From Cryptomeria japonica (lineage: Eukaryota; Streptophyta; Pinopsida; Cupressales; Cupressaceae), in the NCBI RefSeq assembly GCF_030272615.1, contig NC_081407.1:443046213-443110212 (forward strand): a DNA stretch of 64,000 nt, read 5' to 3'. The translations under genes were made by a program, and so were the position numbers. Below the pieces are notes generated by a model that worked only from the letters and a program-made list of their open reading frames with translations, did not search any database and was not told the DNA's origin. Within the stretch, counting starts at the first letter, position 1. Every line of letters begins with the position of its first letter. This document shows positions 22,614 to 34,825 of the stretch, piece after piece.

Positions 22614-23041
22614 TGGAGTGAACAAGCAAATTAAGGATTTGAAACCTTGAAGGAGAAGATAGCTACTCAACCGGTGTTGGTATTACCTAGTTTTGAGAAA
22701 CTTTTCATAGTGGAATGTGATGCAAGCAATGTTGCAGTAGGTGTTGTCCTAAGCCAAGAAGAAAGACCAGTAGCTTTCCATAGTGAGAAGCTAAGTGATG
22801 CAAAGAGGAAATACTCCTCTTATGACATGGAGTTATATGCTCTAGTGCAGGCTTTGAGGAAGTGGAGACACTATATGCTCTAGTCTATACGGACAATCAA
22901 GCATTGACATTTCTAAACTCACAAGACAAACTCAATCATAAACACATGAAATGGGTGGACTGCATGCAGGCCTACACATTCACAATCAAGCACAAGAAAG
23001 GATAGTTAAACCATGTTGCTAATGCATTAAGTAGGAGACTT
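22614..23041 (+). pseudogene. Element F RNase H
   Basis: Motifs of the Gypsy RNase H appear in order: [38 protein letters not shown], then, after a small shift near 22881, VYTDNQALTFLN and the HVANALSR-like NHVANALSRR near 23010. Stops lie at 22611, 22632 and about 23005. Confidence 0.85.
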
Positions 23042-24140
23042 TTGACAGTCCAAGAAATCCAATTGAGCAGCATAGGAGTTGACAGTTTTAGAGACCTATA
23101 CCCGAAGGATGAAGATTTCTTAAAAGCATGCAAGGTGTGTAAGGAGTATCAAAATCACTTCCATAGTGAGTATTCTGAATTTACTTTACAAGATGGACTA
23201 TTGTTTAGAGGTGGGCAACTTTGTGTGCTTAGAGGCTCAATGAGAGAAAATATCATACAAGAAAAGCATAATGGCAGCCTTAGTGGACATTTTGGAGTCA
23301 ATAAGACTCAAGAGTTGGTTCAGAGGTATTAGTATTGGCCAAGGATGAATCAAGATGTGAAAAAGTATGTAGAGACTTGCATAGTTTTCCAAAAGGCCAA
23401 GGGTACTTCTTCAAATACCGGTTTATACCAACCTCTTCCCATACCAAACAGACCTTGGGAGTGCATTAGTATGGACTTTGTAGTGGAGTTGCCAAGGACA
23501 AAGTAGGGATTTGATAGCATTTATGTCATAGTGGACAGGTTTAACAAAATGGCCCACTTTGTACCTTGCAAGACCACTCATGATGCATGTCATATTGCTT
23601 AGTTGTTCTTTCAGGAAGTAATTAGGATACATGGATTTCCCATGAGTATTGTTTGAGATAGGGACTCAAATTTTATGAGTCATTTTTGGAAGACACTTTG
23701 GCAAAAACTTGGCACCAACCTATCTTTTGGGTCTGCATACCATCCCCAAATAGATGGACAGACCGAGGTGGTAAATAGGAGCTTAGGAAATATTTTGAGG
23801 TGCCTTACCAAAGAATTTGGTCAGACATGGGATCAAGTTCTTTCTCAAGCTGAATATGCTTACAATGACACAATAAATAGGACCACTAGCAAGAGCCCTT
23901 TTGAAGTGGTCTATAGTGTTCACCCAAGGGGTATTTTGGATTTGAGAGACTTAGGTAGTACAGCACCAAGAAGTGGCTATGCAGAAGACTTTGCTTAGTC
24001 AATGAAGGAAGTACATGAATCAGTCAAGCAAGCCTTGAAGGATAACAGAGCTAAGATCAAACAAAAGGTTGATGAGAGAAGGAAGGACCTCCAGTTTCAA
24101 GTGGGAGATCTTTTCATGGTGCACCTAAACAAAGAAAGGC
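23042..24140 (+). pseudogene. Element F integrase
   Basis: The H2C2 zinc region reads SLSGHFGVNKTQELVQRY, followed after a stop by a C-I-V-F-Q-K motif, in which the second Cys of the usual CxxC is replaced by Phe. The core has MDFVVELP, then the Asp in DRDSNFMSHFWK, and the Glu in HPQIDGQTEVVNRSL. Stops interrupt at about 23331, 23503, 23601, 23656 and 23998. The replaced Cys alone should disable zinc binding. Confidence 0.85.
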
Positions 24141-24151
24141 TATAGCAAGGA

Positions 24152-24523
24152 GTGCCTAACAAGTTGCAAATGAGAATTTTGGGTCCATGTGCCATTCTAG
24201 CCAAGTATGGAAAAAAAGCATACAATGTGGACCTACCTAGTGAAATAGGATTGTCACTAATTTTCAATATAGCAGACTTAGTTGCCTACAAAGGACCAAT
24301 TCAAGGTTCAGATTGTAGTCACTCAGAGGTATTAGATGAATTGAAAAACCTTCAACTACTAGCAAAATCAAATCCAAAGGTTGAGAATGTGTTGAGTTCA
24401 AGGATCGCCAAGAAGACAAGGCATCAAATCTATTGGGAGCACCTAATCAAATGGCAGGGTATGGATGATGTAGAAGCTACATGGGTGACTAAAATAGAAT
24501 TCCACAAGTTGGGAATTGGTTAG
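24152..24523 (+). pseudogene. Element F integrase C-terminus with chromodomain
   Basis: The first half contains the GPF/Y-like stretch RILGPCAILAKYGKKAY. Residues about 85-122 read RHQIYWEHLIKWQGMDD then EATWV, the conserved core of a retroelement chromodomain. This places F among plant chromoviruses, whose chromodomain is thought to guide insertion toward particular chromatin. It ends 50 bases before the 3' LTR. Confidence 0.8.
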
Positions 24524-24573
24524 AAACTGATCCCAAAAGAGGTGACTTCACTTTCTTTTGTTTGGGAGTATGG

Positions 24574-25237
24574 TGTAGGAGCACCTAAGGGTGAACAAAT
24601 ACCCTTTGAAGTTTTGCAAATTTTCATTTTTTTGGCTAAGGACTACATTTCAATCTTAGAGTGGCTTGGAGAACTTTTTGTCTTCTTTTTGTAAATATTC
24701 CCTTGACCACTAGTAGTGGAGCCCACCATCAGTGATTGGCATGACTTGTTCGAGCTACCCCACAAACCTGAGAGAAAAGCGACTATCAGAGGTCATCGAC
24801 GAAACTGCCTTAAGTTTGCTCGACGTCGATGAAACTGACCCATCAATGGAACTTGTTTGGGATTCACTGTGGCCTTAGTTTGCTCGATGTTGATAAAAGC
24901 GGCCTACATTTTCTCGATGTCGATAAAATCAAGCCGTCGATGGAACATTTCCGGGGCTCATCATGGCCTAAGTTTGTTCGATGCCACTCTTCGGAAGCCA
25001 AGTGTTTCTGTTGCACTGACTTGATGACCCGATGGAGGTTGAAGGATAGTTACTACAGGAAATTGATTGTGTCGAGGGTGCATCTCGTTCGTTTAGGGAT
25101 GATGCACAACATGTGCAGAAGCTATAAAACCCAATGGGCATTATGTAAAGGGTTCGGTTGGATTTTGGAGTTTTCCATAAGACAGTTTTTTCTGTGAATA
25201 ATAAATAAAAAGATCATTTCCTGGTTTCCTCTATAAG
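24574..25237 (+). repeat. Element F 3' LTR, truncated
   Basis: It matches the first 660 bases of the left LTR. After ggtttcctcta the sequence switches to element A coding material (ORF from 25250). The lost part corresponds to 19240-19902 in the left copy. Confidence 0.78.
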
Positions 25238-25249
25238 ATCTAGAATAAC

Positions 25250-25894
25250 ATGAGCATTGAGGATATAAGTAATTTACTTTTAGAATCGTTGAATAAGGTT
25301 CTAAAGGAGAAGTTTTCTGAGCAGTTGGTTGAAGGTAGAATATCTGAAGAAAAAGGTTTGGATATGAAGATTTTATTGAATGAATGTGTTGATGCACAAA
25401 ATATCTTATCAACATGTATTGAGGAATTGAGGAACTATATCTGTAGTTTTAGTAGAGTCTACAGGTATTGCATCTCTTGGTCGATAGTTGCAATGAAGCA
25501 CAAAATTAAAATTAATGCTATTGAAGATGAGTTGATAGCTTTAAGAAAATCTTTTGATTTTTTAAATGATAAGGATGGTGAGCAGAGGAAAAGAATCAAC
25601 TTTCTTCAAGCTAAACTCTTATTATTGCAAAGGCAGAAAGAAGACTTTGTGAACATGTTTTGGAAGGTGGAGATTGTTGAGGCTAAATTGGAGCATTTTT
25701 CAGTAATTCTTGGAAGTGCAGTTGAGTATGAGCAAAACCCATCTGTTTTGGATATTTTTTCTCATACAGTTGATCTATTGGTAGAATGTAGAAGCCTTAT
25801 AGTCAGCATTAAATTGGCCATAAATTTTCAGGAAGTTCTTCTTCCAAATCTGAAGGAGAAATACAAGCCTATCTTTCTGAAGAAGAGCAGCTGA
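25250..25894 (+). CDS. Element A second protein, C-terminal coiled-coil part
   Basis: An open frame of 214 codons starts at the ATG at 25250 (MSIEDISNLLLESLNKVL). It parallels the C-terminus of the D protein: SNLLLESLNKVL corresponds to TEVLLDSLKKIT, and long Lys/Glu/Leu heptads follow. The true N-terminus was lost with the F insertion, so the ATG is only the first Met after the junction. It stops 260 bases before the polypurine tract of A, like the matching protein in C and D. The function is unknown. Confidence 0.55.
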   Translation: MSIEDISNLLLESLNKVLKEKFSEQLVEGRISEEKGLDMKILLNECVDAQNILSTCIEELRNYICSFSRVYRYCISWSIVAMKHKIKINAIEDELIALRKSFDFLNDKDGEQRKRINFLQAKLLLLQRQKEDFVNMFWKVEIVEAKLEHFSVILGSAVEYEQNPSVLDIFSHTVDLLVECRSLIVSIKLAINFQEVLLPNLKEKYKPIFLKKSS

Positions 25895-25934
25895 AGGATC
25901 TTGTGTGGTATTCAGTCTCTGACATTTTTGTAGT

Positions 25935-25935
<1 letters not shown>

Positions 25936-25993
<58 letters not shown>
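25936..25993. repeat. (TA)n microsatellite
   Basis: About 28 uninterrupted ta units between the element A coding region and its 3' LTR. Confidence 0.95.
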
Positions 25994-25995
<2 letters not shown>

Positions 25996-26132
25996 TACCT
26001 TCTTTTTCTTTCATCAAAGGCATCCTTTTTCCTTGATGTCAAAAGGGGAGAAAGGAATGTGGTTTCTTGGATTTGAGGAGTTGCAGAAGAAAGGGGGAGT
26101 TGTGTCATACATAGATATATTTTGGATATGTT

Positions 26133-26158
26133 TTGTCATCAATGACAAAGGGAGACAT
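26133..26158 (+). other. Element A polypurine tract and conserved junction
   Basis: The bases gtcatcaatgacaaagggag followed by acat abut tgttatacttg, the start of the 3' LTR. This is a diverged form of the junction seen in C, D and E (catcaatgccaaagggggag then at). Confidence 0.75.
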
Positions 26159-27508
<1,350 letters not shown>

Positions 27509-28640
27509 CCATCTTGATCCTTGCTCTTATCTTTACCCACTGTAAACTTATACGTAGGTGTCTTCTTGGTAATAGAGGTATCTTATTCATTCTTTGTTCT
27601 CAATTCAATCTTCTTACCAACAGGTCTCGCAGTATTCTCTTTTGATCCTGTGTTGAAGGTTTTCAACTTTATTCCCTTTTCCTGCAACCAAGTATTGGTA
27701 TTTGCAAGGATAGATTGAAATATCCCTCTTACAAAAACTAATTCTTTTTGCGACCACTATATTGGAGGAAGATGGGTCTTAGCAATATTTTAATCCTCAT
27801 AAAAAGGATCTGGGATATCTTCTTCATCTTCCATGTGCTAAAAAATATCAACAAGATCAAAATTTACAATTTGTTACAAGATAAGCCAACTATAATCTAG
27901 TTTCCTTACATCTTCTTATGTTTTATAGTCAGCCCATACATCTTCAAATATATGCACATGAGTGTAGCTCTTTGTGATATTTTCCTTCATACCCCTATAG
28001 TCTAATTCTTCCCTCATTTTGAATTTCTTCATAGTAACCCATTGCACTTTTGTTTCCATAGCCTTAGCTTTGGGAGATAAGGTTACTAAATACTTATCAA
28101 TGGCTGAATGAAATGTAAATTCAAACTTATGTGCTTTAGATTATTTGCTATGCACTATCATGATGTGCCTACATAACTCCATTAGCACAATCTTGTCACT
28201 AGGATACCTACGAAGCATATAAGGACATCCATCAAAACATCCTACTCTGATATATGTGAAAGTTGGAAATTATAAGAACATACAACCAAACTTGTTGACA
28301 GTCTCCCATGCTTCATCCAAAACTCTTTTCTTTACAAGCTCCTTATCAAACATGCACATACATGAATAGAAGAAGGCATCATTAGCTCTCCTAAAGTGTT
28401 TGATACTTTTTTTCAAAGTTAGTTGTGAATAATACTCATACACTGGCTAAGAAAAGTTGTCACATGGTTAAGAAAAGTTGTCACATGTGAATTCTTGCAA
28501 GCAGGAAGAGTTCATAATTATAACATAGGTGGTTGGGTTGGCTATTAAACATCACTTACTCCATATCAAAGGCATCTTTCCCTTGCAAGCTAAACTAGTT
28601 TGTGCATAACACAGGTTTTGAAGAGGGAAAACAAACAGAA
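27509..28640 (-). pseudogene. Decayed minus-strand coding relic, family unknown
   Basis: On the minus strand broken frames read continuously over about 1 kb, for example FTYIRVGCFDGCPYMLRRYP (about 28260), IVLMELCRHIMIVHSK, HKFEFTFHSAIDKYL and MREELDYRGMKENITKSY, then HMEDEEDIPDPFYED and KTPTYKFTVGKDKSKDQ close to 27530. Several stops are present. The amino-acid composition is protein-like, but I do not recognise the family. It may be a third type of retrotransposon protein. It forms the right flank of element A. Confidence 0.5.
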
Positions 28641-29868
28641 CACTTGACTAGGGCTCATCAGCTTCAACGGAAGGAAGACAGCAGATGGACATTACTTGCA
28701 CAACATGTCGCAGAGAACACACAAAGTATATGTTGCACAACTATAGAGTCTTCTTAGCAGTGGAAGAGTCAAAGACACCCTTCATGGAACACATCATAGA
28801 CATTTTTTCTGGGACAAGTATTCCAAATTCAATCATACCAGATCAGGAGGAGCATCAAGCGGGTGATTGGTGAAGAAATCTTGTTTCCTCAGACAAGACG
28901 GGCCATCTTCCCTTCATAGCTTATCTCTATTTTCTTGTCAAATGTGTTTGATTTGGTCCAATCCCTTTCAATTCTTGAGTTAATTGATGCCAAAGTTGTC
29001 AAGCATGAATTTTCGCTTGGTAATAAACTTTTACTTGCAGTCCAAAGATATGACTTATGGGAGGGTAACACCCACATTAGGGGCATTTTCCCATGGCATT
29101 TCCTCCTATCCAGACATGTATTTATGTCAATTTATGACAACATTAAACACACGTTGGAGATGCAAAACTTTTCTTATATCCAAAGTGCTTTGGATAGGAA
29201 TCGTAGGGAAATAGGGCAAGAATTGGTTACTTTGATTAAGAAAAAGTTGAATGCCCTGTTAATTTTGTTGAATGTCGAACCCCCCAAGGTAAATACATCC
29301 CTGCAACTGCTAGTGTCGGATTTGAATGTTGCTTTAGGGCCTGTGTTATTGCATGGCTCTAATGAAGTTCTAGGATCAGTTCAAATTCCACTTACAGTCG
29401 ACAAGGGCATGGTGCAAGAACAACAAGATGAAAACGTCCAGCCGATGGATGAGTAAAGAAGACGGTAAATTTTGTTACCCATTTTGATGGGCATAATTAT
29501 GGACGTCTGATGGCTCTCCATTTTAAAAATTGTTGAGGATGCCTAGGTTGCGAAATTATAAGCCTAAGTATAGTATTAACTATCCCAAGTTAAGATTTTT
29601 GGAATGTAATAAGATCAAGTTAGTTATGTTGTCCTACAGCCAATTGGAAAAATTGGTACTTTGGTCTTGTAAAAATGATATTTCTATCATTTCATTAATT
29701 TAGTTTCATTAGGTTAGCATTAGTTTTTTTTAGGGGATTTCATTTGTAATTGAAGCTATAACTAGGGGTTTTCTTTTTTCTGGTTCTTTCCTGTCGATAT
29801 GCTTGTCGAACCATATTATGTATCCTATTATTATGAATGCTTGCCACCTTGCGTTAAAAAAAAAAATA
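28640..29868 (+). pseudogene. Retrotransposed segment ending in poly(A), possibly a LINE 3' end
   Basis: Two plus-strand frames are seen: 28685-28873 (62 codons, MDITCTTCRREHTKYM) and 28935-29456 (173 codons, MSNVFDLVQSLSILELID to the end QPMDE). A 400-base untranslated stretch follows and ends gccaccttgcgtt plus eleven A at 29857-29867. An ORF followed by a 3' region and an A-tract is typical of LINE copies or processed transcripts. No reverse transcriptase domain is present and I do not recognise the proteins. No target duplication was found. Confidence 0.45.
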
Positions 29869-30212
29869 CTAATACATTGGGACTTTCTTTATGTCACCCT
29901 CTAAAGTCAAACCTATAAAATATCTCATTGAAAGCAACAACATACACTAAGTATGAGGTCATGTATAATTTCAAGGTAGTTGTAAAAAAAATTTACACTT
30001 CTACATATTAGATTGTTGGTTTGGTGCAAATAGGAGAAAATTCTCTAATTTACATGCAGATTTCATTTTATGGCACAAAGGCAGAGAAATTCCTCAACCT
30101 TTCTCAGGGTAGATCAAGACTTTTAGTTCAGAGAAAGTTCTTTGAATTGCATCAAGGGAATATCGTTGTAGTTCGAGTTTTAAAACCTAAACTACACAAA
30201 AGAAGATGAGAA
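29869..30212. other. Non-coding flank of element E with palindromic motif
   Basis: No gene is seen. Near 30168-30196 it contains tagttcgagttttaaaacct followed by aaactacac, the same palindromic word as at 727-760. The other side of E (36903-36926) begins with a further copy, so E inserted between or within such repeats. Confidence 0.5.
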
Positions 30213-30217
30213 AAGTG

Positions 30218-31277
30218 TGTTGGTATTTTGGTATGGTTTTGTCATTGATGTCAACACCTACTGAAAACAAGCACTTTGGATCCAGCAACATTCACCGACA
30301 AGCAAGTAAACTATGCAATAGTTACTGGTATATGGTCCACTGGCAGGATATAATGTTCACCGGCACCTGGAATGATATGGAAGACACTTGGTAATGTTGA
30401 AGACATCATGTGGACACTTTGTTTTGAATAATTAATCATTGGTATATTCATATTTGCATATTTGCTTTTACTAGCAAATAGGTCTAGGTTATCTAGGGTT
30501 ACACTGACAGGTTTATCTTTTCCAGATCAGCATGGCACGCTATGGAGATGATTTATTATTGTTGTAAATGCATTAAGCCAACATGTTTAATCGGTTATTG
30601 CATCGGATATTTTATTGTTTGTAAAATGTTTTTATTGTAATATCTTGTAGAGCCGACCTACTAAAATTGGTCTTAGGGTATGGTATAAATGTAAGATCTT
30701 ATTTGTAAGATCAAGTGTGGAATGTGAAAAAGAATTGTGTGAAGGTATATGCGAGATCAAGCAGAGGAATACACGAAGACATCATTTGAAGGTGAAGTTA
30801 GGTTTTTGTAGAAGCATATCAGCATTACACCGGTACTGAATCCAACATATGAAGATGCTATTGTGTGCAGTACATTCTTATTGGATTTAACCATCCAACT
30901 GTAGTCAGTGTGACTCCCATTTTGTGATTGAGCAGTGAGCTCTAAGTTGTTGGCCTTTCTGCATGTGCAGACCCCATTTCTGTACACTTACTATCTGCAG
31001 TAGTATCATCTGATTGTGGGTAAGGTTTCCCACCGTGGTTTTTCCCCTTACAGGGTTTCCACGTACAAATATTGGTGTTATGTGTTGTGGATGACTTTAT
31101 GTTTATGTTTCATGCATTAATCCTTACTGGTATAGCAATTTACTGTTAACACTGTCTACCGGCATACTTAACTGGTTTACTGGTATTAAGCATTAAGTTG
31201 GTTAATTGGTTTTTGGTTTGAATTTATTAGACAACTGATTCACCCCCCCCCCTCTCAGTTGTCTCCGGGACGTAACA
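30218..31277 (+). repeat. Element E 5' LTR
   Basis: It begins tgttggtattttggtatggt and ends cgtaaca. It contains tttgtcattgatgtcaacac at 30238-30257 and the module ccaccgtggtttttccccttacagggtttccacg near 31031, as in the other LTRs. Confidence 0.94.
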
Positions 31278-31279
31278 AT

Positions 31280-31291
31280 TGGTATCAAAGC
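31280..31291 (+). other. Element E primer-binding site
   Basis: The bases tggtatcaaagc lie two bases inside the LTR end. One mismatch separates it from tggtatcagagc of element D. The expected primer is methionine tRNA. Confidence 0.88.
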
Positions 31292-31333
31292 CTAGTCCAC
31301 TTTTACAGAAGTTCAACAACTTGAGGAGATCCA

Positions 31334-31975
31334 ATGTCTACTAATTATTTCAGGAAGGACAATCCTAAACTTGATGGAACCAACTATGGGATATGGAATA
31401 TCAGGATGGAGACACATCTGAATTGCAATGGTAAAGACATCTGGGAAGTTACTAAGAATGGTTATACTGCTACTATAGCTAGTCAGACTGCTCCAACTAC
31501 CTTGGCTAAAGATGAAGAGAATGATTGCAAAGCAAGAGAAGCACTTTTGAGCGCATTATCAGATCAACAAATCATGGGATTATCAGATAGGTCTACTGCT
31601 AAAGCTATTTGGGATCATTTGGAAACACTGAATGAAGGAGATTCCATAGTCAAAATTGCAAAACTTGAAAGCTTCCGAGTCAAGTATGAACATCTGAAAA
31701 TGGAAGAAGATGAAAGGATTTCTGCTTTTATGGAAAGAGTAAATGAAATTGTTTTGGGTATTAAATGTTGTGGAGGAACTTTGAGTGAGGATGAAATTGT
31801 TTCAAAAATCTTAAGAGGTTTGCCACCGGCATATAAAATGAAGGTTACTGCTATAAATGAGTTGAGAACAATGCCTAATACATCAGTGACTAGGGATACA
31901 TTGATTCAAAAACTTTCAGCCTTTGAAATTGAGGAATTTGGTCCTATTGCCACTATAAAGATAGATTTGCTTTAA
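31334..31975 (+). CDS. Element E Gag, N-terminal 213 codons
   Basis: The frame starts at the ATG at 31334 (MSTNYFRKDNPKLDGTNYGI), 57 bases after the LTR, and is of the Copia Gag UBN2 type: WNIRMETHLNC, then AKAIWDHLETLNEGDSI and KILRGLPPAYKMKVTAI. It ends at a premature TAA at 31973 caused by a frameshift. The sequence after it (STPSFDKSNWRAFYARELE) continues Gag in another frame and joins the frame beginning at 32103. Gag forms the cytoplasmic virus-like particle. Confidence 0.9.
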   Translation: MSTNYFRKDNPKLDGTNYGIWNIRMETHLNCNGKDIWEVTKNGYTATIASQTAPTTLAKDEENDCKAREALLSALSDQQIMGLSDRSTAKAIWDHLETLNEGDSIVKIAKLESFRVKYEHLKMEEDERISAFMERVNEIVLGIKCCGGTLSEDEIVSKILRGLPPAYKMKVTAINELRTMPNTSVTRDTLIQKLSAFEIEEFGPIATIKIDLL

Positions 31976-32102
31976 AGCATCAACATCATCTACTCCATCA
32001 TTTGACAAATCAAACTGGAGAGCCTTTTATGCAAGAGAACTTGAAGAAACCAGGAAGGAGAATGAAGAGCTTGAAGAACTTGAAGCATTATTAGCAAGAA
32101 AA

Positions 32103-34148
32103 ATGCCAAAAGGTCCAATTGGAAGTAAGTATGAAGGTAAAGCACCCTTTAAATGTTTTAACTGTAATAAGATTGGTCATATGGCTTCAAGATGCCCTGA
32201 TAGACATGCTAGACTAAGAGAAGAAGCTAGAAGAACATACAAGCCTAATCCTAAATATCAGAGATACAGATTTAAGAAGAACAAAGACAAATCTTGTTAC
32301 ATTGCTGATGAAGGTGTGACTGATGATTCTGATGAGGATCCGATAGACAATGGATGGGTTTTTGTTGCTATAACAGAAGATCAACCGGCACCTACTACTC
32401 AACCGGTAAAACAAGCCCTAGCAGCTAAAGTTGAAACAAAGGATGAATGGATCATTGACTCAGGATGCTCACATCACATGACTGGAGATAAAGGTAAATT
32501 CTTGAACTTTCAAGAATACAATGGAGGTTTAGTAAGATTTGGAGATGACAAAGCCTGTTCAATCAAAGGTAAGGGTTCAATATCTCTTGATGGTAAGCAT
32601 AACACTGACAATGTCTATTATGTTGAAGGATTAAAGCATAATCTTTTAAGTGTTGGTCAATTAGTTGAGAAGGGATTTCAGTTACAATTTAAAAATGGAA
32701 AATGCAAAATCATGAATAGAACTGGTTTGGAAATTGCAACTGGTAATCAGACTAGAGGTAATATCTTTCATTTGAATAACAATGAAAAGGCATGTTTGAT
32801 TGCACATATAGATGAAAGTTGGTTATGGCATAAGAGACTATGTCATGTAAACTTTGATTGCATGGTAAAAATCAATACTTCTAAGGCAGTTAGAGATCTA
32901 CCTAAAATTGTGAAACCTCAGAATACAATTTGTAAGGAATGTCAATTTGGAAAACAAGTTAGAGCTAGTTTCAAAAGTATTCCAAAAAAATCCAATAATG
33001 CTCTTGATTTGATTCACACTGATTTATGTGGTCCAACTAGAACTAGAAGCTTACAAGGTGATAGATATTTCATGCTAATTATTGATGATTATTCTAGAAT
33101 GTGTTGGGTTACTTTTCTTAGAGAAAAATCAGAAGCACTTGGAAAATTTAAATTGTTCAAAACAATGGTTGAAAATGAAACCGATAAGAAAATCAAATGT
33201 TTAAGATCAGATCAAAGAGGAGAATTCACATCTAAGGACTTTAATACATTCTGTGAAGTGAATGGAATTAGAAGACAGTTATTAGCACCTCGGACACCAC
33301 AGCAGAATGGAGTTGTTGAAAGGAAAAACAGAACTATCTTGGATGCAACAAGAAGTATGTTATTAGAAGCAAATCTACCACATGTGTATTGGAGAGAGGC
33401 AGATAGCACTACTGTCTATACATTCAACAAAGTTCACATCAAAGGTGAAACTGGTAAGACCCCTCATGAACTATGGTTTGGTAATACTCCTACTCTTAAG
33501 TATTTCAGAATTTTTGGAAATAAATGTTCTATTAGAAGAGATGAGTATATTGGAAAATTTGATCCTAGAAGTGATGAAGGAATATTTCTTGGTTATTCAT
33601 CTAAGAGCAAGGCATATAGATGTTTTAACAAGAGATTGCAGAAAATTGTTGAGAGTACAAATGTAAAGATTGATGAACAATTCAGAGGAACTTCAAGGTA
33701 TATAAACTTTGAACCGAAAACAGAAATTATGACAAATGAACCTACACTGAATCCATCGGTACAGAATGAAGATCCAGTTAATCTAGTATCATCAGAGGAT
33801 TCCATAGTAATTGAAGAACAACAACAAACTAAGACACCCTGGTATGTAAGACTGAATCATTCTAAAGATCAGATAATTGAAAACAAATTTAAAGGAGTTA
33901 TGACAAGAGGAAGATTGGCAAATGAAGAGGTATGTCTTATTTCTCAAATTGAACCATCATCTATCAATGAGGCATGTGAAGATAAATTTTGGATTAAAGC
34001 TATGGAAGAAGAATTAGGACAAATTGAGAAAAATAATACTTGGACATTAGTTCCCCGGCCTAAAGATAAAAATGTAATTGGAACCAAATGGGTATTTAGA
34101 AACAAACTTATGAAGATGGTAAGGTTGTCAAAAATAAAGCAAGACTAG
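32103..34148 (+). CDS. Element E Pol polyprotein part: nucleocapsid, protease, integrase, start of reverse transcriptase
   Basis: An open frame of 681 codons. Residues 18-31 are the CCHC knuckle [14 protein letters not shown]. The protease active site is DSG at 119-121. The integrase zinc motif uses His243, His248, Cys277 and Cys280, and the catalytic triad is Asp307, Asp370 and Glu406 (VVERK). A conserved stretch [13 protein letters not shown] follows. Reverse transcriptase begins near residue 625 ([19 protein letters not shown]). The frame is lost after NKLMK at about 34110, where one base is missing relative to element B, and reading continues at 34148. The first Met is a codon inside Gag, not a natural start. 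Confidence 0.92.
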   Translation: MPKGPIGSKYEGKAPFKCFNCNKIGHMASRCPDRHARLREEARRTYKPNPKYQRYRFKKNKDKSCYIADEGVTDDSDEDPIDNGWVFVAITEDQPAPTTQPVKQALAAKVETKDEWIIDSGCSHHMTGDKGKFLNFQEYNGGLVRFGDDKACSIKGKGSISLDGKHNTDNVYYVEGLKHNLLSVGQLVEKGFQLQFKNGKCKIMNRTGLEIATGNQTRGNIFHLNNNEKACLIAHIDESWLWHKRLCHVNFDCMVKINTSKAVRDLPKIVKPQNTICKECQFGKQVRASFKSIPKKSNNALDLIHTDLCGPTRTRSLQGDRYFMLIIDDYSRMCWVTFLREKSEALGKFKLFKTMVENETDKKIKCLRSDQRGEFTSKDFNTFCEVNGIRRQLLAPRTPQQNGVVERKNRTILDATRSMLLEANLPHVYWREADSTTVYTFNKVHIKGETGKTPHELWFGNTPTLKYFRIFGNKCSIRRDEYIGKFDPRSDEGIFLGYSSKSKAYRCFNKRLQKIVESTNVKIDEQFRGTSRYINFEPKTEIMTNEPTLNPSVQNEDPVNLVSSEDSIVIEEQQQTKTPWYVRLNHSKDQIIENKFKGVMTRGRLANEEVCLISQIEPSSINEACEDKFWIKAMEEELGQIEKNNTWTLVPRPKDKNVIGTKWVFRNKLMKMVRLSKIKQD

Positions 34149-34825
34149 TGTGTAAGGGATATTCTCAGAAAGAAGGAGTTGATTACAATGAAACATTTGC
34201 ACCGGTAGCCAGAATTGAGGCAGTTAGATTATTCTTGGCTTTCGTAGCTCACAAGGATTACAAAGTTTATCAAATGGATATTAAATGTGCATTTTTAAAT
34301 GGAGATCTTGAAGAAGAAGTATATATTGAATAACCTGATGGATTTTCTTTGACAGATGACAATGATATGGTTTGCAGGTTAAGAAAAGCTTTGTATGGAT
34401 TGAAACAAGCCCCAAGAGCTTGGTATGCAAGGTTGGATAAATATCTTTTAAAGATTGGTTTTACTAAAGGAAATGTAGATAGCAATTTATATTACAAAGT
34501 AAGTAATGATGACATCTTGATTATTGAAGTATTTGTTGATGATATAATCTTTGGAGGAGAAGATGGATTATATAAGGAATTTTCTCTTAAAATGCAGCAA
34601 GAATTTGAAATGTCTATGATTGGAGTAATAAAATTCTTTTTAGGTTTGCAGATTTCACAGACTGTTAAAGGTATATTTTTGAGTCAATCCAAGTACTTGA
34701 AAGAATTACTAAAGAAATTTGGGATGGAGAACTCTAAACCGGTAAGCACACCTATGACTACAAATGACAAATTATCTCAAAGGGATGAATCTACACCTGT
34801 TAATCCAACTAGTACAGATCTATGA
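34148..34825 (+). pseudogene. Element E reverse transcriptase, main part, with one nonsense and one frameshift
   Basis: Motifs in order: [40 protein letters not shown] (first catalytic Asp), a taa at 34331 in place of the usual Gln codon before PDGF, YGLKQAPRAWYARLDKYL, and the catalytic pair in FVDDIIFGG near 34540. GLQISQTVKGIFLSQSKYL follows. A small deletion before 34825 shifts the frame into RNase H. Confidence 0.9.

Larger units (their letters stand above)
18575..25237 (+). mobile_element. Element F: Ty3/Gypsy chromovirus, decayed, inserted in A
   Basis: Direct repeats starting tgcaggagcacctaagg (18575) and tgtaggagcacctaagg (24574) are its LTRs. The interior order Gag, protease, reverse transcriptase, RNase H, integrase and chromodomain is that of a chromovirus. 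Stops are spread through the coding region (for example 22611, 22881, 23331, 23503, 23601, 23656 and 23998). The right LTR is shorter than the left one appears to be, and no convincing target duplication was found, so the right end probably suffered a deletion. Confidence 0.85.
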
